In this document: in pieces, positions 10,343 to 22,344 of the stretch | Layout: the number at the start of each line of letters is the position of its first letter | How positions within the stretch are numbered: position 1 is the first letter of the stretch | DNA from: Choanephora cucurbitarum | Lineage: Eukaryota; Mucoromycota; Mucoromycetes; Mucorales; Choanephoraceae | Direction: 5' to 3' | DNA length: 64,000 nt | Assembly: GCA_025331435.1 (NCBI GenBank) | Contig: JAIWNI010000073.1 | Span: 62,001-126,000 of the forward strand | The notes under the pieces: model-generated | The model's database searches: none | What the model was told of the DNA's origin: nothing | Seen by the model: only the letters and a program-made list of their open reading frames with translations | Translations under genes and position numbers: made by a program

Positions 10343-11060
10343 GATGCGCGGCTTAGAAAGCTATGAAAAAGAGAGTTTTTATTTTATAGTAGTAGGGAAG
10401 ACAAGCTTCTGTGATTTATACTGTCTCACTCTCCGAACTTTATTTGTTTTTCTTACTTATCTGCTCCTCATTAATCAGTGACACATAACCTCTATTGATC
10501 AAGTAGACAGAGTACCTGGAGGAATTGAACACATGTGCCAAGAAGGTGATATACAAACATTACAATTTTGTGATGCAAGAAGCCTTCTAAAGACAAACTA
10601 AATTTAGCTTGAAAAGCACGAATCCTATCAGTACTCTCGTATTTGATCCTATCATCTACTCCTTTTTATTCTTTGCATGAATTTATCTGTTCATTGTCTA
10701 CCAGTTTTTTTCCAGTTTATTAATGAATCCGATCTTGATAAATGAAGACAACATTTTCTTTTTTTGCATGAATTTTTCTTGCATGAATTTTTCTGTTATC
10801 CAGTTTATCAATGGATTCAACTTTGATATATAATGGCGCAAGGTTTTGTTTGGGACAGTCAAAAAATTCATTATCTTCTTTCTTGAATACTACTTTAATA
10901 AACCTTTTGTTATCTATCTACAACTACTCAAATCTCAAAATACCTTAAGTTACAAACACTACTAAGCGTGGCCCTTACAACAAGCACAAAGACAGAAAAT
11001 ATTGGGGACTTTTATATCTCGATCGCGCCAATCATTCTCAGCGTGAGATAGCTGGGCCGG
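10343..11060. other. Spacer with an imperfect ~75-bp direct repeat
   Basis: Two related blocks at about 10672-10760 and 10780-10850 share GCATGAATTT(A/T)TCTGTT, CCAGTTTAT(T/C)AATG and ATTC/CTTTGATA-type segments, with an extra TTGCATGAATTTTTC duplicated near 10770-10795. No gene supported. Confidence 0.45.
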
Positions 11061-11079
11061 TTGATATACCTTTTCAACT

Positions 11080-11292
11080 GTCTGCACAAAGCCTAGACTT
11101 AAATTCGAATGAGCATTTGTGGTTTGCTCTTGAGTTGAGGATTGAGAGTAGACAGCATACAGCTCAAAATGCTGCTCAATTGAAGGAGCTTTTGTTAGAA
11201 ACATGAAACAAGATTAGCCATGATCCTTTGACAGTATGAAGAATAGATGCCAGGCTGTTATTGATGCCAAAGCCAGCACTAACAAATATTAA
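11080..11292 (+). pseudogene. Tc1/mariner transposase C-terminal remnant
   Basis: The plus strand reads QLSAQSLDLNSNEHLWFAL, matching the Tc1-family hallmark (WPAQSPDLNPIEHLW) around the third catalytic acid, then ELKELLLET. The family's usual Trp next is a TGA. After one frame change it ends NRCQAVIDAKASTNKY-stop, the classic Tc1 C-terminus (RCQAVIDAKGGPTKY). No catalytic upstream domain survives in a readable frame. A dead, 5'-truncated copy. Confidence 0.85.
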
Positions 11293-12957
11293 ATAAAACA
11301 ATTTATCTGTAAAATATAAAAGTAGACATGTTAAGGATTCTATGACAAAAATTTGATGAGCTCAGGTGTGGATATGCATGATAAGGATCACTATGAATTC
11401 ACATATCTTGTATGCGAAGTTTTTTATTTAAAAAGGTGCCCGAAACACAACCTTGTGCCACTGGAAATCATTGATAGCATTACACATAAATTGATGAAGC
11501 GCTCTATCATGCCTTCTGAAGGTTACTGTGGTATTCACCACAGCTCATTTATATAATTTAAATACCGATCAGGTTAAGAAGAGTTTTTTATCGTGTCTGA
11601 CACTTTTTCTCTTCACCTTAATAAAGGCCTATAATTTGTCTCACTTAACTTGCTAAGTTACAAAACCCTATTCAAAAGACAAATACAACAGTTACCATGA
11701 TCATTCATTTCCGTCAAAAACCCAAACATATCTGTTCAACGAACACATGAATGTATCTGTTTTTGCAACTTCATAGACTCTTTTATAAGCTATAAGGCAG
11801 CTATGATACTGAGGGCAGTAATAACTTAGTATAAACGGTTTACGAATCTATGTAAAGGCACTTGGCATTTAGGATGCTGAAGAATTTGAGTGTCAGTTAT
11901 TTCGCGAAGAAGAACTTAGAAAAACTTCAACAAACAATGAGAAGAATTGGCTAACTTCATTCTTGGTTTGCAACAAAAGGGATACAATGTCCGTGTTAGG
12001 GTAGACGAAAAGAAAGCTCCTGATGGAGTTTCCCTTGCTTATGAAAATAGAAACAAAGAGTTGAGAAGATTTCCCAAGCATGCTTTTTATTCTACATAGA
12101 AACAGATAAAAATCTAGGGAAGCGAACGATATTAACATTCCTATTTCGCATCCGGAGACCAAAATAGAGCTACAAAGACCAAAACAGCGCAAGATGGGAA
12201 TGCTAATCCCGTCCACTTCTCCAGACTTTTATCAGCACAAAAAAGTAGCTGATTTTCTTTCTTTGACTTTATTCATGCCTGTTTGATGTAAAAGGTAACA
12301 GCTTCTTTGGCTCTGGTTGCTATGTTGTTGACACAGCCCTCATCAGAGAGCCTTTTTTTTACCTGAAAAAGAAAAGTAACTAGGCTACCACATGTTGCTA
12401 CTGATTTTGCTAAATCGAAATCAGACTTGATTTGTTGTTGCTCATCTTTTTGTTTCTGTCTTTTCTCTTCTTGAAAGATTGGCAAGTAAATGCTAAGCTG
12501 CTTTCAAACCTAAAGCTTCCTAACAGTTATGATACACAGAAGTCAAATCCATGACATGATCTTGCAGTTTTTTCTTGTGAAACTTGTAAAAAGTAGAGGA
12601 TCAATCAAGACCTTTTGGCAATTCAACCTTTGCATAAGGCATATATTTCTCTTATCCGTAAACTTTTTGAATTTGACGTTTGCCTCTCTGCTATTACTAT
12701 TATAGTTATACAACTCAATATAAGCCTACAGCCACATCGAAATTGCTTCTTAATTTAGTTGGTATTTCATGCGATATCCATGCACCAATAATCGAAACGG
12801 TGGCGAAAACTTCACAGATGAATGAAGTTCATCTTTTCAGGTACAGCTCTGCTAATTAGTTCAGTTTCCGGCACGATTTAAATTAAACTAGCCCAAAAAA
12901 TAGCGTTTCTTTTTTTTTCCTTCTGTTGTCATAATTTGAGACGCGTTAAAAAACCGG
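11293..12957. other. Spacer before the importin gene, degenerate ORFs only
   Basis: Short ORFs (for example 11353-11556 plus, 11893-12216 minus, 12273-12485 minus) show no recognisable domains. The last is K/Q-rich and might be a decayed gene piece. The final 60 bp contain a T-rich tract upstream of the importin ATG. Confidence 0.4.
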
Positions 12958-15900
12958 ATGGATCAAAACACAGTATATCAGCTCTTTGTTGCTACATATC
13001 ATGCGGACCCTAGCATACGCCAACAAGCTGAAGTAAACATCAGAAATGTATGTATGGTTGACTCTAAACACATTAAATCCAGTTGCATAATGACCATGTA
13101 TGTTTCTCTATCAGATTGAACAACAGTCCGATTTTTTGCCTATGGTTCTTCAAATTCAGGCTACAGAAGATCTAGACTTAGGTGCTCGTCAAGCAGGTAT
13201 GACTTGAAAGGAAAAAAAGAGATGAAACGAAATTATACGAAAGAATAGAGGAATATCTGGGGCTTTCACATGGACTAAAGTCCTTTCTGACCTATCTAAT
13301 ATATACACAATCAATAGCTGCAATTTACTTTAAGAATCGCATATTCAAAAATTGGGATGGATCTCGGAACACTGTTATTAGCGAACAAGACAAGTCAGTA
13401 ATTAGAGCAAGTATTCTTCATGCATTGATTACAACTCCGCCTGCTGTCAAGTATGTCATTTTTAGTTATGGAGAAATTAGAAAACTTACCATTGTATTTA
13501 TAGAGTGCAATTAGCAGCTTCATTAAACCAAATACTTGCATGCGATTTTCCAGAAAACTGGCCTACTTTTATTAATGAGCTGGAACAGTTTATGACATCG
13601 GGAGATATCCGTTTGGTTCAAGTTGGATTGATAGCATTGCAAGAGGTAGTAAAGGTGTTTCAGTAAGTTTTATGCTAACAAGGAATCAAGACATTCCTTT
13701 CTATCGTTTTTTTGAAGGCAACAAGCTTACTTGTTGTTTTGATAGATGGAAGTCCATTGAACGTCGAGAGCCGCTAAGACAAATAATCAAACTCACATTC
13801 CCAGCCATTCATCATGTATGCAACAGATTGGTTGAGGTAGATAGTACAGAAGCTGCTGAATTACTCAAACTAGCTCTCAAGACATATCATGCAAGCATCC
13901 GAGTTGAGTTACCAAAATGCCTTCAAGATCCTTCTACTTCTCTCGTGCCTTGGGGAACTCTCTTTCTTCAATTGGTCAACAAGAAAATCAGTTATGAAAT
14001 GATGCCTGCAGATCTTATAGAACGAGAGAATTTCATTTGGTGGAAGGCAAAAAAATGGGCTTATCATTGTCTGAACCAACTGTTTAGCAAATACGGTAAT
14101 CCTGCTCTTTGCCTTCAAATTATACAAAATACACCAGCTTTGCCAAAATGTTTGTTGCCAATTTTGCTCCTAACATTTTACAGGCCTATCTGAATCAGAT
14201 TGACGGATGGATTAAACAGGAGCATTGGATATCCAACAAATGCTTGGCTTTGTCAGCTGCTTTTTTTAATGACAGCATCAAGCACAAGATAACCTGGAAG
14301 ATTATTAAACCATATACAGACACCTTGATCGCTCACTTCTTATTCCCGCAACTTCAGTTTTCGGCTGAAGATGAACAACTTTGGACAGAAGATGCAGTTG
14401 AATATGTTCACAAGAAGATTGGTAGAATATGTTATTATAATGAACAACGAATTGCGTCTTGTACTCAACTTTTTTTTATAGATCCACCTGAAGGATCTCA
14501 TTCCAACCAAGAGTATGCAATCGCCTTATTGGTTGATCTGGCAAGAGACCGTAAGCAGCATACATTTATGAATATATTGGGATTTGTCAACACTATACTG
14601 AACCAGTACCTGGAAACACCCCATAATCAAAAAAATCCTCGAGAGAAAGATGGTGCTCTCTGTATCATTGGTGCACTTGCTCCTCTCATATTAGATAGCA
14701 AATCGCAAGTAGCAGACATGATGGAACCTTTCTTCGTTACTCATGTATTTCCCGAGTTCAAAAGTCAATTGCCGTATTTACGTGCGAGAGTGAGTATATC
14801 GAAGGTGCAACAAATTATGCCTTGCTTATCAACCTTTCATAGGCCTGTGATATTACGAGGCATTTTAGTGATATGGAGTTTACAAGCGAACAGGTAGAAA
14901 GCAAAAAAAAAAAAAGAGAATAACAAGGGAAGCATCATTCAATTTGACTTCGCATACTCATAAACGCTTCTAATTCTAACAGAATCTAGGTGTATTGTAT
15001 CAAAACGTACTAGACTCTTTTAATGATCCTGAAATCCCCGTCAGAGTTCAAGCAGCACTTGCCCTATTGCCAATGGTCCGTCATCAAAGTGGTAGGTCTT
15101 GCATTTAAGAAAGCGAAACTGCAGTAGAGCTCACTTATCTTTTAGTTCGAGAAGCCATGGCTCCAAATCTACCTTTTGTTATGCAGCAGTTACTCAATCT
15201 GACAAACGAGGTTGATGTTGACACACTATCCTCGGTGATAGAAGGGTTTGTCGAAGTATTTGGAAAACAACTTACTCCTCTAGCAGTTCAACTCTGCGGA
15301 CAATTGCGCGATACCCTTTTACGTATAATGGAAGATCTTATGCTACAACAACAACAACAACAGCAACAGGATGACGAATTGTTGGTGGGTGAGCATAGTG
15401 CTCGCTTAAATGAAGGAAGTGACAAGACAATGGTTGCCATGGGTATTTTGAAGACCATAGGTACATTGATTTTAGGACTAGAGAATTCGCCTGATATTGT
15501 ACAGCAAATAGAAGTGGAGTTACTTCCCGTAATACAACTTACCCTAGAGAATCATATTGTGGATCTCTATGATGAGATATTTGAAGTCGTTGATTCATGC
15601 ACTTTCTCCTCAAAGCGTGTGTCTACAACCATGTGGAATGTGTTTGAAATAATCTATCGTGAATTCAAAGAGACTGGTGTTAGTTTCATGAGTGAATTGA
15701 CGTCAGCTTTGGACAATTTTATTGCATATGGTCAAGAAGCATTTGTAACCAATGACCACCTCAAACAAATGATGTTTGAAATAATCGACTTTGTCATGAA
15801 AGCCGACAATGTAACTGAAAGTGACCGTGTGTGTGCCTGTAAGCTTATGGAGTCTGTTTTGCTTCATTGTAAGGGAATGGTAGACATGGTAAGTAAAAAA

Positions 15901-17114
15901 AAACAGGAAGTCAAAAAGATGAGGGTGCTTACTCGTTGTTTTTTTTAGTGTATTTTACCATTCTTGCAATTGTCTTTCCAATATATCTCAACAGACCAAA
16001 TGAAGACAACCGAATTCAAAGTGTATTGTCTTGAAGTGGTAAACAAGTCAAATATTTATTACCAGGATCATATGAGATTTAGATATCTAACAATAAGTAT
16101 GTAGGTCATTAACTGTCTCTACTATAATCCACTGTTGACCCTTCATATCATGGAAGAAAACCAATGGACACAGGGATTTTTTACCCTTTGGTTTTCCAAT
16201 CTGAAAAAGTTCTCAAGGCATGAAAAAAGACAGAAAGAAAAAGGAAATCAAACGCTTAACATATCTTTTCTACAGAGTGCATGACAAGAAGTTAGTTATA
16301 TTAACACTTTGTTCTCTTTTGGCTTTACCAAACGAGAACATCCCTTTGTCATTACAATCTGGATGGTCACAAATCCTTATCAGCATTTCTGATGTATTTG
16401 ATAGTCTTCCAAAAGCTATAGAAAGTAAGTCTTGATACAACATAGGAATTCTGATTTTCGAAAAAGCAATCTTCTAACAAAAAGGATTATGTCAACAGAT
16501 CGTGAAGAAATGGAGAGTTTGTATAAGCAGACTAATGAAGAGGAACGGGAAGAAGAGGACCAAGAGGATGAAGACGACGACTCCGAAAATGAAGAAGAGA
16601 GTGAAGAGGAAGATGAGGAAGAAGATGAGGAAGATGCCGAGGAAGAAGAAATAGAAGATGCCGAAGAATACGAGGACAATGACGAAGGTATGTTTGGAGA
16701 CAAGTGAATAGAGATGACCAATATTAAGCGCATTTCATAGATGGAAATGTGCATGATGAAGATACAGAGTATCTGGAATACTTGGCACAAAAAGCAGCTG
16801 ATAACAAAAATGCAGATGTTTCTAGCGATCAAGAAGATGACGATGAAGAAGGGCTGGTGGAAGAGATCCTATTTGAATCTCCTTTGGATAAAATTGACCC
16901 TTATGTAGCATTTGAGCACGTATTTAGAGGTAAATGTGCAATTACGATAACAACCAACCTTCTTACTTATTTGAATGGCGTTCTAGACTTGCAACAGCAC
17001 CGCCCTGACTTATATTCTCACTTGACAAACGAATTGAGCCCAGACCATCAAAACAGTATTATGGAAGTGCTGTCTATTGCCGAACAGAATCGTAATAGCC
17101 TGTCTGTAATGTAA
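12958..17114 (+). CDS. Importin-7/8 family karyopherin (Sxm1/Nmd5 type), one apparent frameshift
   Basis: Carries ribosomal-protein and other cargoes into the nucleus with Ran. Fourteen exons: 12958-13047, 13115-13196, 13318-13450, 13504-13662, 13746-14421, 14482-14789, 14843-14893, 14983-15091, 15146-15888, 15949-16038, 16105-16217, 16276-16424, 16499-16687, 16741-17114. About 1088 residues, close to IPO7/8 size. The importin-beta N-terminal domain is at the start (FKNRIFKNWDG). HEAT repeats follow, with family signatures WWKAKKWA, YGNP, FAKMF and DAVEYVHKKID. A long E/D-rich stretch in exon 13 is typical of IPO7/8. Between YGNPA (14103) and LPSNYTKY (14109) the frame slips by one base, with conserved residues on both sides. 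Intron 11 (16218-16275) appears to be GC-AG. Confidence 0.9.
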
Positions 17115-17684
17115 CTTTTTAATAAAGTTCTGCTTATTTAATCAAGGCAATCAATCTGTTGTTGTGAAACCTTTATTGATTATATAAGCCGGTTACTGAC
17201 TATTTATAGTATCTTCTGCCTTTAGAAAGACAGTAGATAGTGCAGAAAGGACCACAAAGCATGAAAGACAGCACTATTCTAACTTGATGAAGCAGATCGT
17301 TTCTTTGTAGAACAGCATTTATGGTATTGCTAAAAATGTACTCCTGTCCTCTCTGCTTCTATTTTTAAGTGAAATAGCCTCAGCCTCATCGATCATAGTC
17401 CTACTAGAGCTATCTGGATTTTCCTTGACATCAACTCTTTCTTTTTGTCCAAAGGCTCTAAAAGGAATCATGTGTCATTTTATTTGGTTGTTGTGCGAGA
17501 ATTACGGAAAGAAATGACAGTTACTTTGTATGGAAAAGTACATGGATTACCTAAGACAAAGGCAGTCTAAACTTAGTTCAAACCGGCCTTTAAATTTGCA
17601 CAACTTATAAATGGCCGATTTCCCCTTTTTGATTAGTTCTTTATCTTCTACTTTTCTGATAGAAATATATACATACATATCAAC
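17115..17684. other. Spacer: importin 3' end and epimerase promoter
   Basis: AATAAAG at about 17120 follows the importin stop and may be its polyadenylation signal. The remainder is the presumed epimerase promoter; no gene seen. Confidence 0.5.
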
Positions 17685-18981
<1,297 letters not shown>

Positions 18982-19575
18982 TCACTTGAATAACAATAGA
19001 ACTAGATAAAGAATTTTAAACACCAAGCGATGTCTTGTTATTTGTAATATATACTGATATCGTTCATTTGTGCTATATCCTCCAAACACTAAAACTTCCT
19101 TTGCATAATTTACCAAATAAGTTTGGATATAAAGAAGTGCCCGTTTTTTCCTGATTGTTACTATCGCTATAGTTTTTAAAGGCTGTTAGGTTAACGTCTC
19201 CCAAACCTAACGTTTAACTTATTATGACTACATGTAATTACCAAGCTCGTTAATGACAAAAAAAAACGAAGTTGTTCTTCATTTATTCTTTTTCTCTGAT
19301 AAAACATAGAATATAGTAAAGATGTAAAGACATCATCATTTTTTTTCTTTTTGATATTACTGTGAGTGGAGGTCTTTTAAGGGTGTATGTGGGTGTTGGT
19401 GAACGTGTTGCTTCGTATAATGAGTATGAGTGTTGCAAGAAGAGTAACTAGGAAACAAAAGAAAAAGATAAAGGGGATCTTCTAAAACTTATTTACAGTT
19501 GAAACGGATGGCGAAGAAGAAAAGAGAGAGAGAAAAAGGATTGTATAGCGGATAAGAAGATATCGAACAAACACT
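18982..19575. other. Convergent 3' spacer between epimerase and dhh1
   Basis: Holds the 3' ends of two converging genes. No ORF of note; A-rich and T-rich tracts near 19257-19345. Confidence 0.5.
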
Positions 19576-21484
19576 TTATGATCTCGAAGATTGATGTCCT
19601 CCTCTTTGCATGTTATGGTTACGACGTCCACCTCTACCATGATGATGGTGATGATTGTGATAGCCTCTTTGACCACCATTACCTTGATAATGTTGTTGTG
19701 CTTGCTGTTGCTGTTGTTGATGTTGATGTTGTTGTGGTTGTTGCTGTTGTGATGGTGGTAATGATGCTTGTTGTTGGTATTGACCGTTGCCCTGGTGGTA
19801 GTGTTGCTGGCCATTCATTTGTTGATATTGTTGAGGGTAATTATTAGGTTGTTGTTGTTGTTGCTGCTGTTGCTGCTGTTGCTGCTGTTGCTGAACATGG
19901 AACTCGCGTTGTTGTTGCTGTTGGCGTGTAGCAATAGCCTGTTGACGATTAGGCTGCTGAACTTGAGCATCTTCAAGAGCATTGGGGGCGACATACAGTG
20001 TCTTGTCAATCACAGGGGGAATAGGTTGAATTTCAGTACCCAATTCACGTTCAATCTTGTAAAGATTGAAACGATCTTCATAAGTAATCAAGTTGATAGC
20101 TAAACCGAGGTGACCAAAACGACCAGAACGACCAATTCTATGCAAGTAAGTTTCGGCGTTTTTAGGGAAATCAAAATTGATGACTACGTTGACTGCCTGA
20201 ATATCAATACCACGCGTCAATAAGTCGGAACAGACCAAGTTACGGCAAACACCATTTCTGAAATCGTGAAAGACACGGTTACGATGGGACTGAAGCATTT
20301 TGGCATGAGAGTAAAAACAAGAATAGCCAAGTTCTGTAATCTTCTTGGCCAACAATTCAACACGGTTTGTTGAATTACAGAAGATGATAGATTGATTGAT
20401 TTGTAGCTATCGATAGTAACAGATTGTTTAGAATAAGATGCTGCCTCATAATTGTTTTTTCTAAGACCAATAATTAAGCTTACCTTTGAAAACAATGTGT
20501 TCAAACAATGGACCTTTTGCTTTTCCTCAACATAAGCATAGTATTGAGTGACACCACGCAAAGTCAATTCATCCATCAAGTTGATTTCGTAGGGCTTGAC
20601 AAGGTATTTGTCCTTAAAGGACTTCACAATCATAGGGAAGGTAGCACTAAACAACATGATTTGTCTGTCCTTGGGGAAATAGCTAATGAGTTGATCAATA
20701 ATAGGTGTGAATTCAGGTGACAATAGTTTATCGGCTTCATCCATTACAAAAGTGTTGGCTTCACTGAAGTCAGCAACATTCTTGGAGGCTAAATCAAGAA
20801 TACGACCAGGTGTACCAACAACCACATGAACAGTTTCGCCCAAGCGCATAATGTCATCCTTAAGAGTGGTACCACCTGTAGTAACCATAACTTGAATGTT
20901 GAGATGCTTGCCCAAGGTCTTGCACACTTGGGCAGTCTGAAGAGCCAATTCACGTGTAGGAACCAAAAGGAGTGCTTGAATTTTGGCTTTCTTGTTGTTG
21001 ATTTTTTCGAGTGTAGGGATTACGAAAGCAGCAGTCTTACCAGTACCATTTTTGGCTCTAGCAAGGATGTCTCGGCCAGTAAGAGCAATAGGGATAGCTT
21101 CTTCTTGAATGGGTGAAGGGTGTTCGAAACCAGCTTCGAAGATACCCATCAATAATTCTCTTTTCAAGAAATAATCCTCAAACTCGTTTCCTTTAGTAGC
21201 AGTAACATCCTAATGATATATGATAAGTCAGATGGTTAGCCGAGTTATTTTTTCCAAATTTGTCAGGCTAAAAAACTTACTTCTGTCTGAGGCCGTGTAT
21301 CTTTCTTGGGAAGGTTAAGTGTTTTCTTCCAGTTGTCGTTTTCGTGGCTATTAGTATATGTGCAAATATGAGTTTGCTTGTCTTCTAGTTTTTCTTTTTA
21401 TATGAACAGCAAAAGAAAAGCGTATATACAAGTAAAAAAACAAATTGGGTCGCCTTCTTACCTTAATTGTTGTTGAGAAGCCAT
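19576..21484 (-). CDS. dhh1: DEAD-box RNA helicase Dhh1/DDX6 (decapping activator)
   Basis: Promotes mRNA decapping and translational repression in P-bodies. Minus-strand exons 21484-21462, 21347-21281, 21209-20484 and 20406-19576 give 548 residues. Dhh1 hallmarks are the N-terminal [21 protein letters not shown] segment and [20 protein letters not shown]. Helicase motifs are complete: Q-motif ([10 protein letters not shown]), [24 protein letters not shown] (VMDEADKLL), SAT, IIFCNS, RGID and HRIGRSGR. After about residue 420 the tail becomes Q-rich, with CAG/CAA runs near 19848-19925 and H/N/G-rich repeats, then an RGG-like end. Such tails favour condensate formation. Conserved core very secure; repeat length may vary between strains. 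Confidence 0.97.
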
Positions 21485-22344
21485 AATTTTAACACTCTTA
21501 TATTAATTTCTGCTTCTTATATTTTTCGTAGGTTGTGTTTCTTGAGGTCCAAATGCAATAAACGTGTAAATGTGTGTCTATGTACACTGTTTCGAAAGTA
21601 TTAGAAAAAGCGTTTTTTTTTTTAGAAAAGGTCTATTTTTTATGAGAGAGAGAAGAAAGAAAAAGAAGTACGTATACACTAATAGAAGAGAAAATATATA
21701 ATAGAAAAAGGCTACTGCTGACATCACTCGCGCCGTGCGGGGTTGAAAAGACAACTCATTGTACACTTTTTTTTATGTACGAATGACAATCGACACATCT
21801 TTTTATTTCCTTTTATTGTCGGTACATTCTGCATAGTTTTAAGCAAAAACTTGAAATGAAACGATTTAGGACTGTTCTACATGTCATGAACCTATGAAAG
21901 ATAAAAAGCCCTATGAGCTAAAGTGTTTTTGTCTGTATATTTGCTTCTGCTTCTGTTTTCATCTAATTGGCTCTGCTATAAAATATGGTTTATAAATACT
22001 TGAACTGAATATGCAATACCAATGATTGTGTGACATTTCAATAAAACAAAAGCACAAACGAGATTTTCCATTGTAGCTGACGGATTCAAATAAGAAAAAG
22101 TAACTTTAGTGTAAGGCTAGAGAGAATAAGAGAGGGGAACAAGCAAATGTGAGTTGAGCCATATTTTGTTAGAAGATGGTTGTTTCTCTGCTTTAACAAT
22201 GCAAGTTATTTCAATGTGTCCGAATTTCAAACCGTGCGGACACACAACAATCTTTACGCGCTTTCTCTTTTCTGAAAACCAAAAAAAAGTTCCTGATTGA
22301 CGCGTCTAATTTCTCTTCATTTTTCTTCCTTTTCTTTAAATAAG
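21485..22344. promoter_or_regulatory. Divergent intergenic region between dhh1 and the pds5 gene
   Basis: 860 bp shared upstream region of two divergent genes. The pds5-proximal side has a CT-rich tract (about 22305-22340) immediately before the ATG, as at many genes in this window. No specific binding site can be assigned. Confidence 0.45.

Noticed and set aside
16416..16832. Minus-strand poly-Ser ORF
   Set aside because: Antisense of the acidic GAA/GAT-rich importin exon.
19768..20103. Plus-strand poly-Leu/Val ORFs opposite the dhh1 tail
   Set aside because: Antisense reading of the CAG/CAA repeats; no independent coding signal.
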